DNA from: Oceaniovalibus guishaninsula JLT2003
Lineage (GTDB): Bacteria > Pseudomonadota > Alphaproteobacteria > Rhodobacterales > Rhodobacteraceae
NCBI RefSeq assembly: GCF_000299575.1
Contig: NZ_AMGO01000011.1
Coordinates: forward strand, 62,001-126,000
DNA: 64,000 nucleotides
Direction: 5' to 3'
The notes under the pieces are model-generated. The model was not told where the DNA came from, searched no databases, and saw only the letters and a program-made list of their open reading frames with translations. A program made the position numbers and the translations under genes. Shown in pieces: positions 1 to 8,824 of the stretch (position 1 is the stretch's first letter; every line of letters begins with the position of its first letter).

Positions 1-276
1 TCGCATCTGGTGGCCAACGGCGATCTGGCGCACATCGTCCTGTTCGGCACCTTCGCGGTCTTTGCGATTCTTGGCCAACGCATCATCGACCGCCGCGGAA
101 AACGCGCGATGGGAAACGAATGGGACGTCTTGCACAGACGGGCAAAGGCCGCATCGCTGTTCGCGCCGATTTCGTGGCCCGGCGCGATCCTTCGTATTTT
201 GATGGGGTTGATCGTATGGGCGGCCCTTGTCCTTCTCCATCCCGTCGTGATCGGCGTATCGCCCTTGCCGTGGTAA
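1..276 (+). CDS. NnrU family membrane protein, C-terminal part
   Basis: The reading frame is open from the first base, so this is the 3' end (91 codons) of a gene that begins outside the window. The visible part has two hydrophobic segments, an early one with the pattern AHIVLFGTFAVFAILGQ and a late one ending in HPVVIGVSPLPW. A closing HP..IGVSPLP motif is typical of the NnrU family, integral membrane proteins first linked to nitrite and nitric oxide reduction and related to the isoprenoid-modifying NnrU/15-cis-zeta-carotene isomerase fold. The exact role here cannot be judged from the fragment. No other denitrification gene is visible in the window. Confidence 0.8.
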   Translation, partial: SHLVANGDLAHIVLFGTFAVFAILGQRIIDRRGKRAMGNEWDVLHRRAKAASLFAPISWPGAILRILMGLIVWAALVLLHPVVIGVSPLPW

Positions 277-383
277 ACGCCGTTGCGTTCAGTTTCGCGA
301 CAGCGGATAGAGACCGAAGCAGGAAGGCGGGCAATGGCAGGGGACTGTCAAAACGGCAAAGCGGTTGACGCACGAGGTCGCGT

Positions 384-713
384 ATGATGCGAGCCGCTAT
401 ACTTGTCGCTGCGGTCATGACAGCCTGTCAGGCGGATGATCTCCAAACCGTCGAGGACGTACCAGGCCCTGACCGCATCGCGCGCGAGAAGGCCATGTGC
501 GAGGCGCGCGGCGGTCGATGGGGACCGGGCGGGAAGGGCGCATTGGTGTGCTATACGCTTACGAAGGACGCCAATCGCAGCTGTTCCCAGCAATCGGAAT
601 GCGAGGGCCTGTGTCTTGCGCGATCGCGGACCTGTACGCCCGTCACGCCCGTTTTCGGTTGCAACGAAATCCTGCTGGCAGGCGGAACGCAGGCGACCTT
701 GTGCCGAGACTGA
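384..713 (+). CDS. small cysteine-rich lipoprotein, function unknown
   Basis: The 109-aa product starts with a short hydrophobic signal ending in a lipobox (VMTAC), so it is probably an outer-membrane or periplasmic lipoprotein. The mature part has seven cysteines after the lipidated one, in the patterns MCEARGGRW, VCYT, SCSQ, CEGLCLARSRTC and GCNE, suggesting a small disulfide-stabilised domain. I recognise this as a recurring hypothetical family of Rhodobacterales but know no function. A GAGG ribosome-binding site lies 7 nt before ATG 384; ATG 387 is an alternative start. The 3' end overlaps the next lipoprotein gene by 13 bp, which suggests co-translation. Confidence 0.75.
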   Translation: MMRAAILVAAVMTACQADDLQTVEDVPGPDRIAREKAMCEARGGRWGPGGKGALVCYTLTKDANRSCSQQSECEGLCLARSRTCTPVTPVFGCNEILLAGGTQATLCRD

Positions 714-1231
714 TCCTTCTGACCCTGCTGTTGTTGGCGGCATGCGGTGGCGAGCGCGCGGCCCCCGTAACGACCGACCGCGATCCGTCAGCCCCTTTCG
801 CATCCATCGCCTCGTTCGATCCGGTCCGGTTCGGGGGCCGGTGGTATGAGGTCGCGGCATTCCCTTCAGTTGCCGCTATCGCTTGTCTATCGTCGTGGAC
901 GGAGTATACCCCGCGGCCGGACGGAACGCTCGGCCTTGGGCGGTTCTGTCGCAGCGCCGACGGATCCGTGACGCAGACCGCAGGGCGCGCGATTCCGGTC
1001 GGTCCCGGTCGGCTGTCGGTCACATTCGCCGGTGACGATGGGCAGCCAGCAACGTGGTGGGTGCTTTGGGTCGATGAAGGATACCGGACCGCCGTGATCG
1101 GGACGCAGTCTGGACGCGGCGCCTGGGTCTTGAACCGCGACCCGAATGCGCCAGCCGACCGTCTGGCGGCGGCGCGGGAAATTCTGGACTTTTACGGCTA
1201 CGATCCGTCGCGACTGCGGCAGGCCGAATGA
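701..1231 (+). CDS. lipocalin family lipoprotein
   Basis: The 176-aa product begins with a lipoprotein signal (LLLLAAC lipobox) and continues with the lipocalin signature FDPVRFGGRWYEVAAFP, the G-x-W motif of the first beta strand of the barrel. The family (bacterial Blc type) holds hydrophobic ligands at the outer membrane and is tied to membrane maintenance. I chose the GTG start at 701 because it places the signal peptide at the N-terminus; upstream in-frame codons would add about 68 residues overlapping the previous gene with no homology logic. The start lies inside the end of that gene, so translational coupling is likely. The ligand is unknown. Confidence 0.8.
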   Translation: MPRLILLTLLLLAACGGERAAPVTTDRDPSAPFASIASFDPVRFGGRWYEVAAFPSVAAIACLSSWTEYTPRPDGTLGLGRFCRSADGSVTQTAGRAIPVGPGRLSVTFAGDDGQPATWWVLWVDEGYRTAVIGTQSGRGAWVLNRDPNAPADRLAAAREILDFYGYDPSRLRQAE

Positions 1232-1241
1232 CGACGACACG

Positions 1242-2708
1242 TCATTCCGCCGCCTTCAGACAGAACCCCTGTGCCACGCGATCCGACGGGATGACGGGGT
1301 AATCTCCCGAAAAGCAGGCATCGCAATGTTGCGGCGATGCGTTGTTGCGGCCCTGCGCTTCGCCCGTCGCGCGGTAAAGCCCGTTTAGCGAGATAAACCG
1401 CAGCGAATCCACGCCCAGATGCGCGCACATCTCTTCCTCGGACATGGACGAGGCCAGCAGCTTGTCGCGATCCGGCGTATCGACCCCGTAGAAGCAGGGC
1501 CAGGCGGTCGGAGGGCTGGCGATGCGGAAGTGGACCTCGGCTGCGCCTGCATCCAGAACCATCTCGCGAATCTTGATGCTGGTGGTTCCCCGCACGACCG
1601 AATCGTCCACCAGCACGACGCGCTTGCCGCGGATGAGGGCGCGGTTGACGTTCAACTTCAGCCGGACGCCCATGTTGCGGATCTGCTCGGTCGGCTCGAT
1701 GAAGGTTCGACCCATATACTGGTTGCGGATGATCCCCATCGCATAGGGGATCCCCGATTCCTGACTGTAGCCGATGGCCGCGGGGGTGCCGCTGTCGGGG
1801 ACGGGGCAGACCAGATCGGCCTCCACCGGCGCCTCGCGGGCCAGTTCCACCCCGATGGCGCGCCGGGTCTCATAGACCGACCGGCCGCCCAGAATCGAAT
1901 CGGGGCGGCTGAAATAGACGTGCTCGAAAATGCAGAAACGGGGCTTTTGCGGTGCGAAGGGGCGGTGGCTGGCAACCTCGCCATTCTCGATCACCACCAT
2001 CTCGCCCGGTTCGATCTCGCGGACGAAAGCCGCGCCGATGATGTCGAGCGCGCAGGTCTCGGAACTCAACACCCATCCGCACCCGTCGAGCCGCCCCAGA
2101 ACCAGGGGCCGCACACCCAGGGGATCGCGGACGCCGATCAATTTGGTCCGCGTCATCGCCACGATGGAAAACGCGCCCTCGACCCGCCGCAGGGCGTCCT
2201 GCATCCGGTCCGGCACCTTGCGTTGCAGGGACCGCGCCATCAGGTGAATGATGCATTCGCTGTCGCTGGCGGATTGAAAGATCGACCCGGCTCCGATCAA
2301 CTCCCGCCGCAGCGCGTCCGCATTGGTGATGTTCCCGTTATGCGCGATGGCCGCGCCGCCCATGCTGAATTCGCCGAAGAAGGGCTGCACGTCGCGCAAT
2401 TGCGTCGTGCCCTTGGCACCCGTCGTTGAATAGCGCACATGCCCGATCGCCAGCGGTCCGGGCAACGTCTCCATCAGCGACGCTTTGGTGAAATTGTCAC
2501 GCACATAGCCCATGCGCCTGGCCGAATTGAACCCTGCGGTCGCGTCGTGGCTGACGATGCCGCCCGCTTCCTGCCCGCGATGCTGAAGCGCATGCAATCC
2601 CAGCGCGACGAAGTTCGCGGCATCCGCGACGCCGGAGACGCCGAACACGCCGCATTCCTCGTGCAGCTTGTCGTCGTCGAAAGGATGGGCGAAGGGCCTG
2701 GCGCGCAT
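1242..2708 (-). CDS. purF: amidophosphoribosyltransferase PurF
   Basis: This enzyme makes the first committed step of purine synthesis, transferring glutamine amide nitrogen to PRPP to give 5-phosphoribosylamine. The 488-aa protein has an N-terminal Ntn glutaminase domain; Cys19 in EECGVFG would become the N-terminal nucleophile after removal of an 18-residue propeptide. The phosphoribosyltransferase domain carries the PRPP loop VVLVDDSVVRGTTS. Cysteines in RFCIF, WPCFYG and a late CDAC pair match the four ligands of the 4Fe-4S cluster of the Bacillus-type enzyme, so this is the cluster-containing form. An AGGAG site precedes the ATG. It lies 10 bp from the convergent lipocalin gene. Confidence 0.97.
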   Translation of the reverse strand: MRARPFAHPFDDDKLHEECGVFGVSGVADAANFVALGLHALQHRGQEAGGIVSHDATAGFNSARRMGYVRDNFTKASLMETLPGPLAIGHVRYSTTGAKGTTQLRDVQPFFGEFSMGGAAIAHNGNITNADALRRELIGAGSIFQSASDSECIIHLMARSLQRKVPDRMQDALRRVEGAFSIVAMTRTKLIGVRDPLGVRPLVLGRLDGCGWVLSSETCALDIIGAAFVREIEPGEMVVIENGEVASHRPFAPQKPRFCIFEHVYFSRPDSILGGRSVYETRRAIGVELAREAPVEADLVCPVPDSGTPAAIGYSQESGIPYAMGIIRNQYMGRTFIEPTEQIRNMGVRLKLNVNRALIRGKRVVLVDDSVVRGTTSIKIREMVLDAGAAEVHFRIASPPTAWPCFYGVDTPDRDKLLASSMSEEEMCAHLGVDSLRFISLNGLYRATGEAQGRNNASPQHCDACFSGDYPVIPSDRVAQGFCLKAAE

Positions 2709-2860
2709 GGCATGCTCCTGGGGCGGTCGTCATCCTCTAGGGTCAAAAAGCCCCCGTGTCACGCGAATGCACCTTCACCGCGACGTGACCGGGCGTTGAT
2801 TGCCTTGTAAGGGGGCGGCTGGCACCTTGCAGGCCAGAACAATAAACGCGGAGACGAGGA

Positions 2861-3436
2861 ATGAGCAGCAAGATCGACCGGCGGGGATTGTTGATCGGGA
2901 CGGGCGCCGCCCTGTTTGCGCCAGCCATCGCGTTCGGCGCTCCCCAGACGCCTTCGAACCTGCCCGAAACGTCGCGGCACAACATGTCGGCCTTTGCGAT
3001 GCAGCGTTGGGAAGACCACTTCGACAATGTGGACCGGGTGACGCTGGTGGCCGATACCGGCGCGCGGGCGCTGCATTACTGGGCGGCCGGTGGCGGCGAT
3101 TACCGGCTTTATCCGACATCCGTTCCCATGAGCGAGGAACTGACCCGCCGCGGCTATAGCGAGATCGTGCGCAAGCGCGAAGGCCCCGACTGGCGCCCGA
3201 CCGCCAGCATGAAGGAACGCGATCCGTGGTTGCCCGACTACATGCCGCCGGGGCCGGGCAACCCCTTGGGAACGCACGCCATGTATCTCGATTGGCCGGC
3301 ATATCTGATCCACGGCACACACGACACGCGCAAGATCGGACGCCGGTCGTCGTCCGGCTGCATCGGCCTTTACAACGAGAAGATCGCCGAGCTTTTCGCC
3401 ATCACGCCAGTCGGCGCGCAGGTGCGCCTGATCTGA
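2861..3436 (+). CDS. L,D-transpeptidase (YkuD domain), exported
   Basis: The 191-aa protein has an RR-containing signal (DRRGLLIG followed by a hydrophobic run ending AFGA), compatible with Tat export. The C-terminal half carries the YkuD active-site pattern: HGT at about residue 151 followed by S-S-G-C-I at 164-168, with Cys167 the expected nucleophile. Such enzymes cross-link peptidoglycan 3-3 or attach proteins to it in the periplasm. The domain ends almost at the C-terminus, and there is no LysM or PG-binding domain. The gene is divergent from purF and convergent with cvpA, so it splits the purF/cvpA pair often found together. Confidence 0.9.
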   Translation: MSSKIDRRGLLIGTGAALFAPAIAFGAPQTPSNLPETSRHNMSAFAMQRWEDHFDNVDRVTLVADTGARALHYWAAGGGDYRLYPTSVPMSEELTRRGYSEIVRKREGPDWRPTASMKERDPWLPDYMPPGPGNPLGTHAMYLDWPAYLIHGTHDTRKIGRRSSSGCIGLYNEKIAELFAITPVGAQVRLI

Positions 3437-3445
3437 CCGAATAGC

Positions 3446-3474
3446 GTGCCTGCGCCTTCAGGCGGCGCAGGCAC
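3446..3474. terminator. perfect 11-bp hairpin at convergent gene ends
   Basis: GTGCCTGCGCC (3446-3456) pairs perfectly with GGCGCAGGCAC (3464-3474) around a 7-nt loop. It sits where the L,D-transpeptidase gene and cvpA converge and overlaps the last cvpA codons. Neither side has a real T run, so intrinsic termination would be weak. It may instead be a bidirectional 3'-end stabiliser. Confidence 0.4.
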
Positions 3475-4012
3475 CGACAAGCTGTTCGTAACGCAGAACG
3501 ATCCAGCCCGGCGCATCGTCGGGAATTGCGCCGTCGATCCGATCCTGGCTGCGCGAGAATATGGCGGCGGTGCGGCTGTCATCGACCATGGGGATGCGGC
3601 CCGTGACCATCGCCCGGTCGTAGACGATCAACGCCACCGCGACCAACAGCACACCGCGCGCGACCCCGAAGAGAAAACCCGCCCCCTGATCCACCGGCCC
3701 CAGGGCCGAATCGCGGATCGCGCCCGAAAGCAGCGGCGTGAAGATCGACACGACGACCAGGGCCACGGCAAAGACCAGCGCGAACGCGGCGATGATGCCC
3801 AATTCACAACTGTCGTTCAGAAACCCGCCCACGACCGGCAATTCGCCCACCAGCGGGCGGACAGTCGCGGCGAAGACGAACGCGACCATCGCCGCGACGA
3901 TCCACCCGACGATCGCCATGCCCTCGCGCACGAAGCCGCGCGAATAGGCCAGGATGGCCGATATGACGATCACCGCGATCACCAGACCGTCGATCAGCGT
4001 GAAAGAATTCAT
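3458..4012 (-). CDS. cvpA: CvpA family inner-membrane protein
   Basis: The 184-aa protein has four hydrophobic segments (about residues 9-25, 28-50, 70-95 and 103-122) and matches the CvpA family, small inner-membrane proteins named for colicin V production and later linked to envelope stress tolerance. In many proteobacteria cvpA precedes purF; here both are on the minus strand but separated by the oppositely oriented L,D-transpeptidase. It follows radA in the same direction with a 12-bp gap, so radA-cvpA are probably co-transcribed. The role is known only loosely even in the family. Confidence 0.88.
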   Translation of the reverse strand: MNSFTLIDGLVIAVIVISAILAYSRGFVREGMAIVGWIVAAMVAFVFAATVRPLVGELPVVGGFLNDSCELGIIAAFALVFAVALVVVSIFTPLLSGAIRDSALGPVDQGAGFLFGVARGVLLVAVALIVYDRAMVTGRIPMVDDSRTAAIFSRSQDRIDGAIPDDAPGWIVLRYEQLVGACAA

Positions 4013-4024
4013 CCTGCGTTCCTA

Positions 4025-5401
4025 TCAGCCGGCGCCGAACATGTCGCCGACAAGCGTGGCCAGATCGGGGAAGGGGCGCAGCACGATTGCAGCGCCGGCT
4101 TCGCCTGCCAGCTCGGCCCGGCCGGGCAACGGCGCGATTGCGGTGGTGAAACCAAGTTTCGCGGCTTCTTTCAACCGCAATTCCGTCTGGCTGGCGGGAC
4201 GCAGCCCACCCGACAGGCTGATCTCGCCGAACACGACCGACTGGGGCGGCAGCGCCACATCCTCGCGCGCCGAAAGCAGCGCGCATGCGACCGCCAGGTC
4301 CGCGGCGGGTTCGCGGACGCGCAGACCGCCCGCCACGTTCAGGTAGACGTCGAGCCCGGCGAACGGCACCGCGCAGCGGGCCTCGAGAACGGCAAGGATC
4401 ATCGCCAGCCGCCCGCCATCCCAGCCCACGGCCGACCGACGCGGCTGACTGTGCGGGGTAGGGGCGACCAACGCCTGCATCTCGCACAAGACCGGGCGCG
4501 ACCCCTCGATCCCGGCGAACACCGCGGATCCGGGCTGGGGCGACTGGCTGTCGGTCAGAAACAGCGCAGACGGATTGGCGACCTCGGCCAGCCCCGCGCC
4601 CGTCATCTCGAACACCCCGATCTCGTCCGCGGGACCGAAGCGGTTCTTCACGGCACGCAGAATGCGGAATTGATGGCCGCGCTCGCCCTCGAAATAGAGG
4701 ACCGTGTCGACCATATGCTCGACCACGCGGGGCCCGGCGATCTGGCCTTCCTTGGTGACATGCCCCACAAGAATGACCGACGTTCCCTGCCGCTTGGCAA
4801 AGGCCGTCAGCTCGTGGGCCGCCGCGCGCACCTGACTGACGCTGCCGGGGGCGCTGTCGACATTGTCGGCCCACATGGTCTGAATGGAATCGATGATCGC
4901 CAGATCGGGTTTCTCCGCTTCCAGCGTCGTCAGAATGTCGCGCAAGGCGGTTTCCGCCGCCAATCGCACCGGCGCGTCGCCGAGGCCCAACCGTTGTGCG
5001 CGCATACGGATTTGTGCCGCCGCTTCCTCGCCCGAGACATAGATGCAACGCAGCCCGTTCGCGGCAAAGGCGGCCGCGGCCTGCAACAGCAGCGTGGACT
5101 TGCCGATGCCCGGATCGCCGCCGACCAGAATGGCGCTGGCAGGCACCAGACCGCCGCCCAGCACACGGTCGAGTTCGTCCAGGCCGCTGCGGCTGCGCGG
5201 TGGGGGCGCTTCGGCGGCGGCCAGATCGGTCAGCACCATGCCCTTGCCGCGCCGTGCCCCAAGCGATTTCGACGCCGGCCCGACGCTGAGCGGCGTTTCC
5301 TCGACAATCGTATTCCAGGCGCCGCAATCGTCGCAGCGACCGGACCACTTGCCATGCGCGGCCCCGCAGACCGTGCAGACATAGTTCAGTGATTTCGCCA
5401 T
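4025..5401 (-). CDS. radA: DNA repair protein RadA
   Basis: RadA is a RecA-like, DnaB-type branch-migration helicase acting in recombination. The 458-aa product shows, in order, a C4 zinc finger (C9, C12, C23, C26), a Walker A motif GGDPGIGKST near residue 95, the RadA-specific KNRFG motif, and a C-terminal Lon-protease-like domain. Length fits the family (about 455 aa). I start at ATG 5401 (MAKSLNYVC), because the zinc finger follows at once; an in-frame extension to 5521 has no family support. It lies between alr and cvpA on the same strand. Confidence 0.97.
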   Translation of the reverse strand: MAKSLNYVCTVCGAAHGKWSGRCDDCGAWNTIVEETPLSVGPASKSLGARRGKGMVLTDLAAAEAPPPRSRSGLDELDRVLGGGLVPASAILVGGDPGIGKSTLLLQAAAAFAANGLRCIYVSGEEAAAQIRMRAQRLGLGDAPVRLAAETALRDILTTLEAEKPDLAIIDSIQTMWADNVDSAPGSVSQVRAAAHELTAFAKRQGTSVILVGHVTKEGQIAGPRVVEHMVDTVLYFEGERGHQFRILRAVKNRFGPADEIGVFEMTGAGLAEVANPSALFLTDSQSPQPGSAVFAGIEGSRPVLCEMQALVAPTPHSQPRRSAVGWDGGRLAMILAVLEARCAVPFAGLDVYLNVAGGLRVREPAADLAVACALLSAREDVALPPQSVVFGEISLSGGLRPASQTELRLKEAAKLGFTTAIAPLPGRAELAGEAGAAIVLRPFPDLATLVGDMFGAG

Positions 5402-5450
5402 GCGATCCTCTTGCCGCGATGCGGGGCGGCGGGCAAGCGCCGCAGCCGGG

Positions 5451-6497
5451 TCACGCGGCGTAATGCCGTTCGTAACGATGGCCCAGCGAGGTGAGGATTT
5501 CGTAGCCGATCGTCCCGGCAAGGTCGGCCAGCGCGTCGATGCCCTGATGTTCGCAAAGCATCTCCAGCGTGTCCGGCACTTCGTCCAGATCGGTCACGTC
5601 CACGGTCAGCAGATCCATCGAGACGCGGCCGATAATGGGGCAGGCCGTCGCGCCGGCATAAACCTTGGCGGAACCGCTTTGGCCTATCGCCCTTGGCAAG
5701 CCATCGGCATAACCCGACGCCAAGGTCGCGACGCGCGAGGGACGGTCGGCGTGCCAGGCGTTGCCATAGCCGACGCTTTCCCCAACCGCGACATCGCGCT
5801 GTTGCACCACGGGCAGGGACAACCGGACGGCCGGAACGGCGTCTGCATAAGGCAATCCGCCGTAAAGCCCGATACCGGGGCGGATCATGTCGAAATGCCA
5901 CGCCCGGCCCAGCAACGCCCCACCCGTCGCCGCAAGCGATCGGGGGGCATTCAGACCTTCGGTCATCTCGACGAAGGTCCGCAGTTGTGCGGCGTTCGCG
6001 GAATGGTCCGGTTCGTCAGCGCTGGCCAGATGGCTGATGGCCAGACGCGGGCCGTTCCCATCGACAAGGTCGCGCAGACCCCGCCAGTCGTCCGGTTCAA
6101 GCCCCAGACGGTTCATGCCGGTATCGAGTTGCACGCCGAATGCCGCCCGCGGCAGAAGGCGGAAATGCCGTTCGACCTGCTCGGGCGAGTTCAGCAGCGG
6201 GATCAGGTCGGCGTCCCGAATTGCGGCCGCATCGCCGTTCATGTGTCCCGCAAAGACGTAAATGTCCGGCCCCGGTCCAAGGGCCTTGCGCAGGGCTGCC
6301 CCTTCCTCGGCGACGGCGACGAAGAAATCGCGTGCCCCCGCCTGCGCCAGTGCAGGGGCGACCCGGCTTGCCCCCAGCCCGTAGGCGTCGGCCTTGACCA
6401 CGGCACCCGTGCGGCAGGACCCGCCGCCAAGCGCATCGAGCGCGCGCCAGTTCGCCGCTATGGCGGCAAGGTCTATGGTCAGCGATCCGGTGGCCAA
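5451..6497 (-). CDS. alr: alanine racemase
   Basis: This PLP enzyme converts L- to D-alanine for peptidoglycan. The 348-aa protein has the PLP lysine at about residue 35 in [10 protein letters not shown] and the second catalytic base, a tyrosine, in [11 protein letters not shown]. Length is normal for the family. It starts 3 bp after the dnaB stop codon, so dnaB-alr form one transcription unit, as is common in alphaproteobacteria. The next gene downstream, radA, lies 49 bp away on the same strand. Confidence 0.97.
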   Translation of the reverse strand: MATGSLTIDLAAIAANWRALDALGGGSCRTGAVVKADAYGLGASRVAPALAQAGARDFFVAVAEEGAALRKALGPGPDIYVFAGHMNGDAAAIRDADLIPLLNSPEQVERHFRLLPRAAFGVQLDTGMNRLGLEPDDWRGLRDLVDGNGPRLAISHLASADEPDHSANAAQLRTFVEMTEGLNAPRSLAATGGALLGRAWHFDMIRPGIGLYGGLPYADAVPAVRLSLPVVQQRDVAVGESVGYGNAWHADRPSRVATLASGYADGLPRAIGQSGSAKVYAGATACPIIGRVSMDLLTVDVTDLDEVPDTLEMLCEHQGIDALADLAGTIGYEILTSLGHRYERHYAA

Positions 6498-6500
6498 TCG

Positions 6501-8009
6501 TCAGAAGCTCACATCGCCGGCGCTGCCCTGCTGCCAGGGCTGCACCAGATTGCCGAACCGCGTGAACCGTCCTTCAAAGCTCAAATCGACGCTGCCGATG
6601 GGGCCGTGGCGCTGCTTGCCGATGACGACTTCCGCGCGCCCGTGCAGACGTTCCATCTCCTGCTGCCAGTTGGCGATCTTTTCAAGTTCGTGATCGCCCG
6701 GTTTCTCGCGTTCCTTGTAGTATTCTTCCCGGAACACGAACATCACGACATCCGCGTCCTGCTCGATCGACCCCGATTCGCGCAGGTCGCTGAGTTGCGG
6801 GCGCTTGTCCTCGCGGTTCTCGACCTGGCGGCTGAGCTGCGACAATGCGACCACGGGAATATCGAGCTCCTTGGCGATGGCCTTGAGTCCTTGGGTGATC
6901 TCGCTGATCTCGTTCACGCGATTCTCGTTCCGGCCGGTGCCGCGAACCAGTTGCAGATAATCGACGAACAGCACGTCCAGCCCGTGTTCGCGCTTCAGCC
7001 GCCGGGCGCGGGCGGCAAGCTGGCTGATCGGCAGGGCCGGGGTGTCGTCGATATAAAGCGGACAGGCTTCGAGCGACTTCGCGGCCTCGACGAAACGGCG
7101 AAACTCGGCCTCGTTCATGTCGCCGCGCCGGATTTGCTCGCTGGGAACCTCGGACGCTTCGGAAAGGATGCGCGCGGCAAGCTGCTCGGCGCTCATCTCG
7201 AGCGAATAGAAGCCGACGACGCCGCCATCCACCGCGCCCTCGGTCCCGTCCGGCCGGGTGCCCCGGCGATAGGCTTTGGCGATGTTGAACGCGATGTTGG
7301 TCGCCAGCGACGTCTTGCCCATCGACGGCCGCCCGGCAAGGATCAGCAGGTCGGACTTGTGCAGCCCGCCCAACTTCCTGTCGAGATCGACCAGACCCGT
7401 CGAGATACCCGCCAGCCCGCCCTCGCGCTGATAGGCCGCGTTGGCGACATTCACCGCATCGGTGACGGCGCGCAGGAACGACTGAAAGCCCTGGCTGCCC
7501 TTGCCGGCCTCGGCCAGCTTGTAGAGTTCCTGTTCGGCAGCGACGATCTGATCGCGCGGTTCCGACAGCACATCAACGCGCGCGGCCTTGGCGGCGATGT
7601 CGCGGCCCACGTCGATCAGCTTGCGCCGGATCGCCAGATCATAGACCGTCTGCGCATAGTCCCGCGCGGCATAGCTGCTGATCGCGGAACCGGCCAGCCG
7701 CACCAGATACGATGCGCCGCCCAGTTCCTGCAAACCCGGTTCGTCCTGCAGAAACGCCTTGAGCGTGACCGGAGAGGCCAACGCGTTCACCGCGATTCGG
7801 GCTGCCGCGACCTCGAAGATGCGGGCATGGACGGGATGATAGAAATGCGTCTCGTTCAGGATGGCCGCAACGCGGTCGTAGATGTCGTTGTTGGTCAGGA
7901 TCGCGCCCAGAAGCTGCGCTTCGGCCTCGATATTGTGGGGCAGGTCGGGAAGCGCGTCCTCGGTGGATGCGCCCGGTCCGCCCGGCATGAAACGTGCCAC
8001 CTCGCTCAT
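6501..8009 (-). CDS. dnaB: replicative DNA helicase DnaB
   Basis: DnaB is the hexameric 5'-3' helicase of the replication fork. The 502-aa protein has the N-terminal DnaB domain (PHNIEAEAQLLGAIL, about residues 24-38), a Walker A motif AGRPSMGKTS, the Walker B region LDVLFVDYLQL, and the C-terminal SDLRESGSIEQDADVV stretch. I use ATG 8009 (MSEVARFMPG) rather than the longer frame to 8261, whose extra 84 codons overlap pyrE and are unlike DnaB. No intein is present. alr follows after 3 bp. Confidence 0.97.
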   Translation of the reverse strand: MSEVARFMPGGPGASTEDALPDLPHNIEAEAQLLGAILTNNDIYDRVAAILNETHFYHPVHARIFEVAAARIAVNALASPVTLKAFLQDEPGLQELGGASYLVRLAGSAISSYAARDYAQTVYDLAIRRKLIDVGRDIAAKAARVDVLSEPRDQIVAAEQELYKLAEAGKGSQGFQSFLRAVTDAVNVANAAYQREGGLAGISTGLVDLDRKLGGLHKSDLLILAGRPSMGKTSLATNIAFNIAKAYRRGTRPDGTEGAVDGGVVGFYSLEMSAEQLAARILSEASEVPSEQIRRGDMNEAEFRRFVEAAKSLEACPLYIDDTPALPISQLAARARRLKREHGLDVLFVDYLQLVRGTGRNENRVNEISEITQGLKAIAKELDIPVVALSQLSRQVENREDKRPQLSDLRESGSIEQDADVVMFVFREEYYKEREKPGDHELEKIANWQQEMERLHGRAEVVIGKQRHGPIGSVDLSFEGRFTRFGNLVQPWQQGSAGDVSF

Positions 8010-8140
8010 CCGCCTGCCCCTCGTCTGCCCGCCTTGGGCATAGCGCCCCCTGGGCCGGGGGATCAATGCGCAATCGTGCCGGTCGTGTCGTCGGGACTGC
8101 CGAAACGTGGCGTGACCCATCGCCGCGCGGTCTGGCGGGT

Positions 8141-8824
8141 CTATCCGCTGGCGGCGCGCCAGCCTTCCGGATCGCGCAGGAAATCCTCCACGGCGGCCAG
8201 CGTTTCCGCGTCGAAACTTCCCCGCCGCCGCGCCTCCGCCAGAACGTCCCACCATGTGCACAGGTGATGCAGCGTGACCTCATGCGCCGAGAGCGTCGGA
8301 ATGGTCTGCGGAAAGATGCCGTAGTAGAAGATCACCGCCGTATGGGCGCAGGTCGCGCCGGTGTCGCGGATCGCGTCCACAAAAGAAAGCTTGCTGCCGC
8401 CGTCCGTCGCCAGATCCTCGACCAGCAGAACGCGCTCGCCCTCGCTCATGCGACCCTCGATGCGGGCATTGCGGCCATAGCCTTTCGGCTTCTTGCGCAC
8501 ATAAGTCATCGGCAGCGCCATTCGTTCGGCCACCAGCGCCGCGAAGGGAATCCCGGCCGTCTCGCCGCCGGCGATGTTGTCGAACGCTTCGAACCCCGCG
8601 TCGCGCATGACCGTCAGCGTCAGGAAATCCATCAGCACCGACCGGACGCGCGGATAGGAAATGAGCCGCCGGCAATCGACATAAGTGGGTGCCTTCTGGC
8701 CGCTGGCGAAGGTATAAGGGTCGGCGGCATTGAAGGCGACGGCCCCGACCTCGAGCAGCATGCCGGCGCTGAGGCGCGCAATCTCCTCGCGGGTGGGAAA
8801 GCTGGCCGGGATCATGGTGCGCAT
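8141..8824 (-). CDS. pyrE: orotate phosphoribosyltransferase
   Basis: The enzyme converts orotate and PRPP to orotidine 5'-phosphate in pyrimidine synthesis. The 227-aa protein has the PRPP-binding motif [14 protein letters not shown] and the [15 protein letters not shown] loop that closes over the substrate. It is slightly longer than the E. coli enzyme and carries an extra C-terminal helical stretch typical of the Rhodobacterales form. It overlaps pyrC by 13 bp in the same direction, so both consecutive-pathway genes are co-transcribed and translationally linked. Confidence 0.96.
   Translation of the reverse strand: MRTMIPASFPTREEIARLSAGMLLEVGAVAFNAADPYTFASGQKAPTYVDCRRLISYPRVRSVLMDFLTLTVMRDAGFEAFDNIAGGETAGIPFAALVAERMALPMTYVRKKPKGYGRNARIEGRMSEGERVLLVEDLATDGGSKLSFVDAIRDTGATCAHTAVIFYYGIFPQTIPTLSAHEVTLHHLCTWWDVLAEARRRGSFDAETLAAVEDFLRDPEGWRAASG

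Noticed and set aside
3446-5392. 648-codon plus-strand frame opposite cvpA and radA
   Set aside because: Shadow of RadA codons; no motif, low-complexity composition.
5400-8267. 955-codon open frame on the plus strand opposite alr and dnaB
   Set aside because: It is antisense to two certain genes, its translation is rich in Arg, Gln and Asp without domains, and such long shadows are normal in GC-rich codon usage.
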